A stretch of 64,000 nt of DNA, taken from assembly GCF_021227995.1 (NCBI RefSeq), contig NZ_CP089301.1:2108001-2172000 (forward strand), written 5' to 3'. How positions within the stretch are numbered: the first letter of the stretch is position 1; each line of letters begins with the position of its first letter. Below, piece by piece: positions 25,010 through 33,387 of this stretch. Both the position numbers and the translations under genes were made by a program. The stretch comes from Novosphingobium kaempferiae (GTDB lineage Bacteria; Pseudomonadota; Alphaproteobacteria; Sphingomonadales; Sphingomonadaceae). Under the pieces are notes generated by a model. The model saw only the letters and a list, made by a program, of their open reading frames with translations. It made no database searches and was not told the DNA's origin.

Positions 25010-26271
25010 GCGGCACTGTCGAGGCGACCTACTGGATCGAGACCGCCTTCCCGCTGGAACAGGCCGCCGCGACGATGGCGGGGGAGCAGTCCACCGGCAC
25101 TTTCGTGCGCGTGCCCGGAGAGACCGACGCGCTGCGTGAAGCCCATGCGGCGCGGGTGGTGTCGATCGAGGAACTCGGCGATGCCGAGCGACCCTCGCTG
25201 CCCGGATCGGGGCTTCCCAAAACCGGCGACGGCAGGCGGCGGACGGCGCGGGTGACGCTGTCGTGGCCGGTCCACAACTTCGGGCCGTCGCTGCCGAACC
25301 TGCTGGCGACGGTGGCCGGCAACCTGTCGGAACTCAAGGCTTTCTCGGGCCTCAAGCTGGTCGACCTGACGCTGCCGCCGGTGTTTCTCGATCGCTATCA
25401 GGGGCCGCAGTTCGGCGTTGCGGGCACGCGCGAACTGGCGGGCGTCGACGACCGACCGATGATCGGCACGATCGTCAAGCCGAGCGTCGGCCTCTCGCCC
25501 GAAGCCACCGCAGAGCAGGTGCGCACGCTGCTGGATGCGGGCGTGGACTTCGTGAAGGACGACGAGCTTCAGGCCGACGGCCCCGCCTGCCCCTTCGACG
25601 CGCGGATCAGCGCGGTCATGCGCGTCATCAACGAACATGCGGAGCGGACCGGCAAGAAGGTCATGTTCGCCGCGAACCTGACCGGCGACATCGACGAGAT
25701 GCTGGCCCGCCACGACCATGTCCTGCGCGAAGGCGGCACTTGCGTGATGGCGAGCATGAACAGCATCGGCCTGCCCGCGATGAAGGTGTTGCGCGCCCAT
25801 TCGCAACTGCCGATCCACGGCCACCGCAACGGCTGGGGGATGCTGGGCCGCTCGCCAGCCATCGGCATGAGCTTCGTCGCGTACCAGAAGCTGTGGCGCC
25901 TCGCCGGGATCGACCACACCCACGTCAACGGCATCGACAACAAGTTCTGCGAGGAGAACGAGAGCGTCATCGCCTCCGCCCGTGAATGCCTTACCCCGAT
26001 GTTCGACCCGCCGCATCCGGGCTGCGAGGTCATGCCGGTGTTCTCCTCCGGCCAGTCCGCGCGGCAGGTTCCGGCTACTTATGCGGCGCTGGGATCGACC
26101 GACCTGATCTTCGCGGCAGGCGGCGGCATCATGGCGCATCCGGGCGGCCCGGCGGCGGGCGTGCGGGCGCTGCGGCAGGCGTGGGACGCGGCGGTGGCGG
26201 GCGTGGACCTTGCCGACGCGGCGAGCCAGGCCCCCGAACTGCGCGACGCGCTGTCCGCTTTCGCGGCCTGA
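25006..26271 (+). CDS. RuBisCO-like protein, OiaX-type (3-oxo-isoapionate-4-phosphate transcarboxylase/hydrolase candidate)
   Basis: 421-residue form IV RuBisCO-like protein. By eye it keeps most active-site positions: Glu27 (GEQSTGT), Asn106 (AGNLSELK), Lys158 (GTIVKPSVGL), the metal site Lys184/Asp186/Glu187 (DFVKDDE), His273 (IHGHRNGW), a loop-6 lysine (NGIDNKF) and the phosphate-binding FAAGGGIMAHPGG. There is no small subunit or phosphoribulokinase, so CO2 fixation is not its role. The DUF1537 kinase follows with a one-base overlap. RLP plus DUF1537 kinase is the published pair of the D-apionate pathway, in which 3-oxo-isoapionate-4-phosphate is split to 3-phosphoglycerate and glycolate. 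Translationally coupled to GH127 upstream. Family call firm; OiaX assignment inferred from gene order. Confidence 0.8.
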   Translation: MSGTVEATYWIETAFPLEQAAATMAGEQSTGTFVRVPGETDALREAHAARVVSIEELGDAERPSLPGSGLPKTGDGRRRTARVTLSWPVHNFGPSLPNLLATVAGNLSELKAFSGLKLVDLTLPPVFLDRYQGPQFGVAGTRELAGVDDRPMIGTIVKPSVGLSPEATAEQVRTLLDAGVDFVKDDELQADGPACPFDARISAVMRVINEHAERTGKKVMFAANLTGDIDEMLARHDHVLREGGTCVMASMNSIGLPAMKVLRAHSQLPIHGHRNGWGMLGRSPAIGMSFVAYQKLWRLAGIDHTHVNGIDNKFCEENESVIASARECLTPMFDPPHPGCEVMPVFSSGQSARQVPATYAALGSTDLIFAAGGGIMAHPGGPAAGVRALRQAWDAAVAGVDLADAASQAPELRDALSAFAA

Positions 26272-27554
26272 TGGAGCGCCTGCTCTACGCCTTCTACGGC
26301 GACGATTTCACCGGATCGACCGACGTTCTGGAGCAGCTTGCCGAGGGCGGCGTCCCGGCGATCCTGTTCCTGCGCCAGCCCGACGCGGCGCTGCTGGCGC
26401 GTTTTCCCGATGTCCGCGCCATCGGCATGGCGGGGGACGCGCGCAGCCGCTCGCCGGAGTGGATGGACGCGAACCTGCCGCCCGCCTTCGCGGCGCTGGG
26501 CACCAGTGGCGCTCCGGTGGTGCATTACAAGACCTGCTCCACCTTCGACAGCAGCCCGCAGGTCGGCTCCATTGGCCGCGCGCTGGAGATCGGGCAGGCG
26601 GCGCTGGGCGGCGTGGTGCCGATCCTGATCGGCGCGCCGCACCTTGGCCGCTACCTCCTGTTCGGCAACCTTTTCGCGACGGCCGGGGGCGTGGTCCACC
26701 GCATCGACCGGCACCCGACGATGGCGCGCCATCCCGTGACGCCGATGGACGAGGCGGACATGCGGCTGCACCTTGCGCGGCAGACCGGGGCGCGGATCGC
26801 CCTTGTCCCCATCGACCGGATTCGGGCGGGCGAGGCGGATGCAGACTTCGTAAAAGCGGCGGAAAACGGCGCGGATGCGGTGCTTTTCGACGGGATGGAG
26901 GAGGCCGACCTAGCCGCCGTGGGGCAGGTTCTGCTGGGGCATCGTGGCTTTGCCGTGGGGAGTTCCGGTGTGACCCGGGCTCTGATGCTGGGGTGGCGGG
27001 CGGCGGGGATCGTGCCGCTGCCGCCGGAGCTGCCTCGGGCCTTGCCGGTGGAGCGGCTGCTGGTGCTGAGCGGAAGCTGTTCGCCGGTCACGGCGACGCA
27101 GATCGCGGTGGCCAGGAATGGCGGATTCGCGACGATCCAGGCCGATGTCGCCGCCCTTTCAGCGGGCAGCCTGGTCGAGGAGGAACGCCTCGCCGAGGCC
27201 GCTGTGGAGGCGCTGAACGGCGGTCGCGTGGTGGTTCATTCGGCCGAGGGGCCGCTGGGCGAGGATGTGCCTGCCGCCGGGGCTACGGTGGGTGCGGCGC
27301 TGGGGCGCGTGGCGTGTCAGGCGGTGCTGCGGACTGGCCTGAAACGGCTGATTTTCGCGGGTGGGGACACCTCCAGCCACGGCGTCGCGCAGATGGGGAT
27401 CGACGCGCTGAGCTGGGCAGCGCCGCTGGAACGCGGCGCGCCGCTGGTCCGCGCCCATGCGCAGGAGCCTGCACTGAACGGCACAGAGCTTGTACTGAAG
27501 GGGGGACAGATGGGCTCAGCGGGCTTCTTCGAGGTCGTGATGCGCGGCGGATAG
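26271..27554 (+). CDS. Four-carbon acid sugar kinase (DUF1537), OiaK-type candidate
   Basis: 427-residue DUF1537/OtnK-family kinase, cytoplasmic. The ATG at 26271 overlaps the RLP stop (TGATG). The N-terminal substrate domain opens with YGDDFTGSTDVL (DDFTGS at 11-16, the family hallmark). The C-terminal nucleotide-binding domain has VLSGSCSPVTATQIAVA and GGDTSSHGVAQM. Characterised members phosphorylate 3-oxo-tetronate, D-threonate or 3-oxo-isoapionate; next to an RLP the last is favoured. It is the last gene of the GH127-RLP-kinase operon, and its 3' end overlaps the converging MFS gene by 39 bases. From about base 26800 codon use turns richer in GGG and T-ending codons than the first third. 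Confidence 0.85.
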   Translation: MERLLYAFYGDDFTGSTDVLEQLAEGGVPAILFLRQPDAALLARFPDVRAIGMAGDARSRSPEWMDANLPPAFAALGTSGAPVVHYKTCSTFDSSPQVGSIGRALEIGQAALGGVVPILIGAPHLGRYLLFGNLFATAGGVVHRIDRHPTMARHPVTPMDEADMRLHLARQTGARIALVPIDRIRAGEADADFVKAAENGADAVLFDGMEEADLAAVGQVLLGHRGFAVGSSGVTRALMLGWRAAGIVPLPPELPRALPVERLLVLSGSCSPVTATQIAVARNGGFATIQADVAALSAGSLVEEERLAEAAVEALNGGRVVVHSAEGPLGEDVPAAGATVGAALGRVACQAVLRTGLKRLIFAGGDTSSHGVAQMGIDALSWAAPLERGAPLVRAHAQEPALNGTELVLKGGQMGSAGFFEVVMRGG

Positions 27555-28802
27555 CGGTTCGGCCGGAGCCTTCTGGTCGAACCCCTTCGTGCAGTCGATC
27601 CGGGCGAACAATACCGCCGCCACCAGCACCATCGCCGCCACCCCCTGCACCGGCAGGTCGTAGTTCCCGGTCGCGCCGATCGTGTAGCCGATCACCACCG
27701 TGCAGACGAACCCGCCGAGGTTGCCGGCGGTGTTCATCACACCGCTGGCGGTGCCGCCGTAACGCCCGCCGATCGACATGCACATCGCCCAGGCCGAGGG
27801 CAGCATCAGGTCCATCACCCCGAACGCCGCGCCCGCCAGCACCACGACGAGCAGCTTGCTTTCCACCAGGCTCATCAGCACCAGCAGCAGCGCCGTCGTC
27901 GCGAGGCAGAGGCTGGCGATGCGGCTGTAGGCGCGGCGGATGCCGATGCGTTCGGCGAGCCGGTCACACAGCACGCCGCCCGCAAGGTTGGCGACGATGC
28001 CGAGCAGGAACGGGATCGAGCCGTAGAGCCCCATCTCCGCCACGGTGAAGTGCGCGCCGTTGACCATCCAGGTCGGGAACCAGTTGAAGAAGAACCAGCT
28101 TCCGAAGGCGTAGAAGCAGTAGGCCACCGCGATCAGCCAGAGCTGCGGCAGCGAGAGCAGCGCGCGCCATGGCGTGCCGCTGTGGCCGCCGCCTGAATCG
28201 CCGCCGATCTCGGCGACTTCGGCGGCGCTGATCCCCGGCTGCTCGGCAGGTCGGTCATGGTAGAAAGCGCGCCACGCCAGCGCCCAGCCGAAGCCGATCA
28301 CGCCCAGCACCACGAAGACCGCGCGCCAGCCGAACTGCGCCTGCAACGGCACCAGCAGCAGCGGGGCGAGCGCACCGCCGAAGCGGCTGGCCGCCCAGAT
28401 CACGCCCTGCCCGCGCGCCCGCTCGCGCGCCGGAAGCCAGCGGTAGAGCACGCCCGACATGTTGGGGTAGGCCCCCGCCGCGCCGAGGCCGAACAGGAAC
28501 CGCGCCCCCGTCAGCTGCCAGAAATTGCGGCACAGCGCAGTCGCCGCCGTAAAGACCGACCACCACAGCGTGATCCGCGTCAGCTCCTTGCGGTAGCCGT
28601 GCCTGTCCCCCAGCGCGCCGGAGGGCACTTCGAACACGGCATAGGCGATGACGTAGGCGCCCAGCACCCAGCCCCACTGCTCGGGGGTGATCGCCAGTTC
28701 CTTCTGCACCGCAGGGCCGGTGACCGCGATCGCCATGCGGTCGAGGAAGGTGATGACCGACAGGACGCCGAGCAGCCCGACGACGGCATGGCGCTTCTTC
28801 AC
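27516..28802 (-). CDS. MFS transporter, ACS family (sugar-acid/hexuronate type)
   Basis: 428-residue, about 12-helix transporter with the anion:cation symporter layout: GVLSVITFLDRMAIAVTGPA, GYRKELTRITLWWS, LPARERARGQGVIW and NWFPTWMVNGAHF. Homologues such as ExuT and DgoT import hexuronates and galactonate, so a sugar acid (galacturonate, or apionate given the facing kinase) is a reasonable substrate. The GTG start at 28802 overlaps the stop of the racemase-like gene (GTGA), so both are in one operon downstream of the fucosidase and GH42 genes. It converges on the DUF1537 kinase gene. Confidence 0.85.
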   Translation of the reverse strand: MKKRHAVVGLLGVLSVITFLDRMAIAVTGPAVQKELAITPEQWGWVLGAYVIAYAVFEVPSGALGDRHGYRKELTRITLWWSVFTAATALCRNFWQLTGARFLFGLGAAGAYPNMSGVLYRWLPARERARGQGVIWAASRFGGALAPLLLVPLQAQFGWRAVFVVLGVIGFGWALAWRAFYHDRPAEQPGISAAEVAEIGGDSGGGHSGTPWRALLSLPQLWLIAVAYCFYAFGSWFFFNWFPTWMVNGAHFTVAEMGLYGSIPFLLGIVANLAGGVLCDRLAERIGIRRAYSRIASLCLATTALLLVLMSLVESKLLVVVLAGAAFGVMDLMLPSAWAMCMSIGGRYGGTASGVMNTAGNLGGFVCTVVIGYTIGATGNYDLPVQGVAAMVLVAAVLFARIDCTKGFDQKAPAEPLSAAHHDLEEAR

Positions 28803-29470
28803 CGGGCCAGCCCTGCCAGCACGTCGCGCGCCCGCTCGACACCGAGTTCGGGGCTGGTGAAGACCGGCGCGGCCACCGCGCCCTCGGGCAAGGCCGCCAG
28901 GGCGCGCGCCATCGACGCCTGCGCGAAGAGGATCGCGTCCATCCCCGCCATGGCCCCGGTCAGCGCCTCGCCGACGATGCGGTCGTGCGTCTCGCCGTCG
29001 CCCGCCATCACCGCGTCGAACGCGCCTTCGCAGACGTGGGGCACGATCTCGATCTCGCGCCCGGCCTCCTTCGCGACCCGCTCGACCAGCGCCGCCGTCG
29101 GGCCTAGCGTGGTCGAGAGCGTGGCGAGCACGCCGACGCGCGTTCCCGCCGCCACCGCCTTCTCCGCCATGGGCCGGTCGACGCGCAGCACCGGGCGGTC
29201 GTGCAGCTGGGCCGCGATGTCCACCGCCGAGCCGATCGAGGAGCAGGTGACGAGCGTGGCATCGGCCCCGGCATCGAAGGTGGCGGTCACGAGATCGATC
29301 AGCCGCCGCATCGTCGGCTTTTCCAGATGGCCCACCGCGATGGTGTTCTTGATGAGGCTCTCGTCCACGAAATGCAGCACGCGCACGCCGGGGATGATCC
29401 GCGCGGTCAGTTCGTTGAACAGCGGACTGAGCGAGGGGGAAGTGTGGAGTAGGGCCAGGGTCTGCATCAT
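28799..29470 (-). CDS. Asp/Glu/hydantoin racemase superfamily protein, second cysteine missing
   Basis: 223-residue cytoplasmic protein with the Asp/Glu racemase fold. GGGAGAG lies 2 bases before the first of two tandem ATG codons (29470, 29467), so the second may be used. The first-domain active-site motif is present (LVTCSSIGSAVD, Cys76). The second-domain cysteine normally found in an LGCT-like motif is replaced (AILFAQASMARAL). A one-cysteine member is unlikely to be a racemase; one-cysteine relatives include decarboxylases and isomerases acting on carboxylates. It lies in an operon with an ACS-type carboxylate transporter and faces the RLP/kinase pair, so it may handle a branched or oxidised sugar acid. 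Function unassigned. Confidence 0.75.
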   Translation of the reverse strand: MMQTLALLHTSPSLSPLFNELTARIIPGVRVLHFVDESLIKNTIAVGHLEKPTMRRLIDLVTATFDAGADATLVTCSSIGSAVDIAAQLHDRPVLRVDRPMAEKAVAAGTRVGVLATLSTTLGPTAALVERVAKEAGREIEIVPHVCEGAFDAVMAGDGETHDRIVGEALTGAMAGMDAILFAQASMARALAALPEGAVAAPVFTSPELGVERARDVLAGLAR

Positions 29471-29501
29471 GTCTCTCCCGAATGCGTGAATTGCGTAAGG
29501 C

Positions 29502-31112
29502 TCAGTCCGCCCCGAAGCTGATGCGCAGGGCGTAGGGCATGGCGTCCGCACCGGCCGGCGGCAGCGTCACGCGCAGGCCCTCGGGCGTCTGGCGCCACGG
29601 CACCTCGCCATGGCCCAGCAGCTCGATCCGCGCGATCGGACGGGTGAGGTAGGGCGTGCCGGTGAACAGCGTCTTCACCAGCACCGCGCCGTCGGCGGGC
29701 CGGGCAAGGCCCATGGCATAGAGCCGCCCGTCCCTGGTGGTGAAGCGGATGTCGGCGGGCGTGAAGGCGGTCAGCTTGCCTTCGGAGAACTGCCCCGCCT
29801 GCCGCACATGGCCCGACTTGGTGGGCCCCTCGCCGAAGTAGAGGAACGGGCGGGTGCCGTAGATCGCCTCTCCATTGACCTTCAGCCAGCCGCCCATGCC
29901 GCGCAGCACAGCCGCGATCTCGTCCGGGATCGTCCCGTCGGCCTTCGGCCCGACGTTGAGCAGCAGGTTGCCGTTCTTCGACACGATGTCGATCAGGTCG
30001 GCGACCAGCGATTCCGGCGTGCGGTAGCTGTCCCCCTGCGTGTAGCCCCAGCTCTTGATCGAAACCGAGGTGTCGGATTGCCACGGGGTCAGCTTCAGCG
30101 CGTCGGTCTTGCCGCGCTCGATGTCGAACAGCGCGCTCCCTTCCGCGAACTGCGATCCCTTGTAGGCGATGATCCCCGGCGCCTTCCACGCGGCGGAGCG
30201 GTTGTAGTAATAGGCCGCCGCATCGCGCATCAGCGGCTCGAAGCCGGGCGCGGAGGTCCACCAGTCGAGGTAGATCAGCTCGGGCCGGTACTTGTCGATC
30301 AGTTCGGAGGTGCGCGCCGTCCAGTCGTCGAGGAAGGCGCGGTCGGGCGGGCTCCAGTTCTGGAGCAGGTCGCTGTCGGGCCAGCCGTCCGCCTTGTCCG
30401 CAGGCAGGCCCGTGGGCGCGGCGGGGCCGTAGAGCCCGGCATTGGCCGGATCGCCGACGTCGGAGGCGAAGGTGCGGCCCTTGTGATACCACCACCAGTG
30501 TTCGGCCCGGTGCGAGGACAGGCCGAAGTGCAGACCGCGCGCCCGCGCGGCGCGGGCGATCTCCCCGGTCACGTCGCGGCGCGGCCCCATGTCGGCGGCG
30601 TCCCAGCGGGTGAGGTCGGATGCGTACATGGCGAAGCCGTCGCAATGCTCGGCCACCGGCACGACGTAGCGCGCACCCGCATCGGCAAAGAGCGCGACCC
30701 ACGCGGCGGGATCGAACTTCTCCGCGCGGAACATCGGGATGAAGTCCTTGTAGCCGAACTTGTCCGGCGGCCCGTAAGTCTCGACGTGATGCCGGTAGGC
30801 GGCATTGCCCGGCACGTACATGTTGCGCGAGTACCACTCGTTCCCGAAGGCCGGGACCGAGTAGACGCCCCAGTGGATGAAGATGCCGAACTTGGCGTCG
30901 CGGAACCATTCGGGCGTGCGGTAGGCGCGCAGCGAGTCCCAGTCCGGGCGGAACGGCCCCTGCGCCGCGCCCTTGCGCACCATGGCGACGCGCTTCGCCA
31001 CTGCCGCCGCGTCCGTATCCATCGGCAGCGGCGCGCGCAGGTCGGGCGTCTGCGCCGGGGCAGTCGTCGCTGCCGAAAGGGCGAGCGCGGCGGCGAGCAG
31101 GCGGGCCTTCAT
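29502..31112 (-). CDS. Alpha-L-fucosidase, GH29, secreted
   Basis: 536-residue GH29 enzyme that removes alpha-L-fucose, for example from xyloglucan or RG-II side chains. Signal peptide 1-20 (cut at APAQTP). Family segments: FGIFIHWGVYSVPAFGNEWY (75-94) and the nucleophile Asp283 in PELIYLDWWTS, followed by NGNLLLNVGPKADGTIP. The usual HHDGF motif reads EHCDGF (155-160), a Cys in place of the second His. The C-terminal part is a beta-sandwich. Translation is coupled to the GH42 gene upstream (ATGA overlap); 31 bases downstream is the racemase-like gene. The same operon also carries an ACS transporter. Confidence 0.9.
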   Translation of the reverse strand: MKARLLAAALALSAATTAPAQTPDLRAPLPMDTDAAAVAKRVAMVRKGAAQGPFRPDWDSLRAYRTPEWFRDAKFGIFIHWGVYSVPAFGNEWYSRNMYVPGNAAYRHHVETYGPPDKFGYKDFIPMFRAEKFDPAAWVALFADAGARYVVPVAEHCDGFAMYASDLTRWDAADMGPRRDVTGEIARAARARGLHFGLSSHRAEHWWWYHKGRTFASDVGDPANAGLYGPAAPTGLPADKADGWPDSDLLQNWSPPDRAFLDDWTARTSELIDKYRPELIYLDWWTSAPGFEPLMRDAAAYYYNRSAAWKAPGIIAYKGSQFAEGSALFDIERGKTDALKLTPWQSDTSVSIKSWGYTQGDSYRTPESLVADLIDIVSKNGNLLLNVGPKADGTIPDEIAAVLRGMGGWLKVNGEAIYGTRPFLYFGEGPTKSGHVRQAGQFSEGKLTAFTPADIRFTTRDGRLYAMGLARPADGAVLVKTLFTGTPYLTRPIARIELLGHGEVPWRQTPEGLRVTLPPAGADAMPYALRISFGAD

Positions 31113-33223
31113 CGTTTCGCACTCCGTTGCAGCACAGCGACCCCTTCGGCGCCAAGCGTGACCGCCTGCCTGCGGCCGCCTTCGAGTACGTCGGTCATCG
31201 GTTCAGGCAGCGTGACCGTGCGCGGTTCCTGCCCGTGGTTGACCAGCACCACGACCGAGCGCCCGTCGCCCTCGCGCGTCATCAGTTCCACGCCCTCGGG
31301 CACGGCGAAGTCGCGGGCGACGCCCGCGCCGGTCAGCGCATCGTCGATCAGTGTCTTCATCAGCCCCTTGTCGATCAGCGCGCCGACGTAGGTGATGCGA
31401 CCCTTGCCGACCTTGCGGGTGATCGCCGCGGCATGGCCGTCGAGCCAGCCGTTGGCCTTGCCGTAGCGCAGCAGCACCTGCGCGTCCGGGGCCTTGGGCG
31501 TCAGGTCTTCGGCCCAGATCGTCGCCTTGCCCGCGCCGACCGCGACCGGCTCGTCGAGGGCGTAGAACTGCTCCACCTGCCCGCCGAGCAGGTCCGCCAG
31601 CGGGCCCGGCTGGCGGCGCGGCTGGAGTCGGTCGAACGCATCGCGCTGGCCGGAACGGGGGCCGAGGATGAGGTGCCCGCCGCCCTGCACGAACGCGGTG
31701 AGGCGCGCCGCCGTCGCCTCGTCGATCACCGCCAGGCTGGGCGCGACGACGAGGCGGTAACTCTCCAGCGGCCCGGCCGCCTCTACGATGTTGACGCTGC
31801 CCAGCGCGTCCTTGAGCGGGGCGTAGTAGTCGAGCAGGACGGCGATCTGGTCGTAGTCCTTGTGGTGGAGCTGGAAGTCGATCGACCAGCGGCTCGGGTA
31901 ATCCTGCAGGATCGCGACGGGCGAGACCGGGGTGGTCCCCGCCAGCACCGGCGCGGCCTTCGCCATCTCGCGTCCGATGCGGCTCACTTCGGCATAGATC
32001 GGCAGCGGCGCGCCGTCCGGGCCGAGGATCGATCCGTGCATCGTCTCCTGCCCGTTCAGCGCGTTGCGCCACTGCCAGTAGAGGATGCCGTCGGCGCCGT
32101 GGCCGATCGCCTGCCACGCCATCGCTCGCGTCTCGCCGGGGTGGAGCATGTTGCTGACCGGCGCCCAGTTCACGAAGCCGGGCTGGATCTCCATCACCCA
32201 GAAGTTGCGCCGCTTCCACCCGCGCACGAGGTCGTGGCTGGCCCCGTTGCGGTAGGGCAGGACGTGGCCGGTGCCGACGTAGTTATCCCACGACGCGAAA
32301 TCGAGGTCGCGGTTGATGGCGTAGCGGTCGAACCGGTTCGCCCAGCCGAGCCCGCCGAGGTTGGTGGTGATGAACTGCGAAGGCAGCGCGGCGCTGCGGA
32401 TGGCGTCGAGCTGGTTCTTCTGGAACGACACCCACTGGTCGGTGATGAAGCGCTTCTGCTCCAGCATCAGGCCGGGGTTGCCCTTCTCGGTGTTGAAGGG
32501 AACCTGCGCCCAGTCCGAGTAGGTCTGCGACCAGTACTGCGTGGTCCAGGCGTCGTTGAGCCGGTCGAGCGTACCGTAGCGGGCCTTGAGCCACCCCACC
32601 CACGCGGCCTTCGCGGCGGGATCGTAGCTCTCGTCGGTGTACTCGTTGCCGATCTGCCAGCCGATGACGTTGGGCTCGCGCCCCAGCGCCTGCGCCATGC
32701 GGGTGACGACATCGCGGCTGAGGCGGCGGTAGTGCGGGTCGGAGATCGAGAACTGCCGCCGACCGCCGTGGCCGAGCCGCCTGCCCTCCCCGTCGACGCG
32801 CAGCACCTCGGGATACTTCTGCGTCATCCACGCGGGCGGCGTGTCGGTGGGCGTGCCGACGACGACGCGGATGCCGTGCTTGCCGGCCAGCCGCACCGCA
32901 CGGACCAGCCAGTCCATGTCGTAGGCGCCCTCGGACGGCTCCATCCGCGCCCACGCGAACTCGCCGATGCGCACCACATTGGCGCCGTGCGCGCGCATGA
33001 GGCGCAGGTCTTCGTCCCAGCGCTCCTCCGGCCACTGCTCCGGATACCAGGCCGAGCCCAGCCACAAGCTGTCGAACTGCGCCTGCCCGTTGGCGGCGGA
33101 AGCCCCCTCGGCAGGTGCGGCAAGGGCCTGGGAACCCGGCGACAGCGACAGCAGAACAGCGCCCAGAACGGCCCTCAGCCGCGCTGTCCGCACCCGATCA
33201 AGCCGCCCCTTGCCGCCCGTCAT
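31109..33223 (-). CDS. Beta-galactosidase, GH42, secreted (second copy)
   Basis: 704-residue paralogue of the GH42 enzyme at 20995-23079, sharing whole segments such as WYPEQWPEERW and NFW.ME.QPG. I chose the ATG at 33223, 7 bases after GGAGT; a GTG 9 bases upstream lacks a ribosome binding site. Signal peptide about 1-36 (cut at ALAAPAE). Acid/base Glu194 in IGWQIGNEYTDES, nucleophile Glu345 in FWVMEIQPGFVNW. First gene of a minus-strand operon: GH42, GH29, racemase-like, ACS transporter. Its promoter region carries two direct TTGTATGAT repeats and is shared with the GH106 gene. The two copies probably differ in galactoside preference. Confidence 0.92.
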   Translation of the reverse strand: MTGGKGRLDRVRTARLRAVLGAVLLSLSPGSQALAAPAEGASAANGQAQFDSLWLGSAWYPEQWPEERWDEDLRLMRAHGANVVRIGEFAWARMEPSEGAYDMDWLVRAVRLAGKHGIRVVVGTPTDTPPAWMTQKYPEVLRVDGEGRRLGHGGRRQFSISDPHYRRLSRDVVTRMAQALGREPNVIGWQIGNEYTDESYDPAAKAAWVGWLKARYGTLDRLNDAWTTQYWSQTYSDWAQVPFNTEKGNPGLMLEQKRFITDQWVSFQKNQLDAIRSAALPSQFITTNLGGLGWANRFDRYAINRDLDFASWDNYVGTGHVLPYRNGASHDLVRGWKRRNFWVMEIQPGFVNWAPVSNMLHPGETRAMAWQAIGHGADGILYWQWRNALNGQETMHGSILGPDGAPLPIYAEVSRIGREMAKAAPVLAGTTPVSPVAILQDYPSRWSIDFQLHHKDYDQIAVLLDYYAPLKDALGSVNIVEAAGPLESYRLVVAPSLAVIDEATAARLTAFVQGGGHLILGPRSGQRDAFDRLQPRRQPGPLADLLGGQVEQFYALDEPVAVGAGKATIWAEDLTPKAPDAQVLLRYGKANGWLDGHAAAITRKVGKGRITYVGALIDKGLMKTLIDDALTGAGVARDFAVPEGVELMTREGDGRSVVVLVNHGQEPRTVTLPEPMTDVLEGGRRQAVTLGAEGVAVLQRSAKR

Positions 33224-33249
33224 GCCCGCCACTCCGCAAATTCGTATTA

Positions 33250-33274
33250 TTGTATGATATTTCTTGTATGATGG
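33250..33274. promoter_or_regulatory. Tandem GntR-type operator, GH42/GH106 divergent region
   Basis: Two direct copies, TTGTATGATAT (33250-33260) and TTGTATGATGG (33264-33274), lie 14 bases apart between divergent GH42 and GH106 genes. A third copy, TTGTATGACAT, is at 39878-39888 on the minus strand. The form approaches the FadR-family consensus TNGTNNNACNA, which fits the GntR/FCD regulator encoded at 37446. Confidence 0.5.
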
Positions 33275-33387
33275 CTATTGCCGTGACTAAGGAGTGTCAA
33301 CCGCTTTGATCGGGCGGAGCCATGACCGGACCGATTGTCGTTTGAAGACAATCGGTTGATGGTCGGGAGAACAGGAGAGGGGGCGTC

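Noticed and set aside
25006..26271. Autotrophic RuBisCO large subunit
   Set aside because: No small subunit, phosphoribulokinase or Calvin genes nearby; gene order is that of a sugar-acid kinase/RLP operon.
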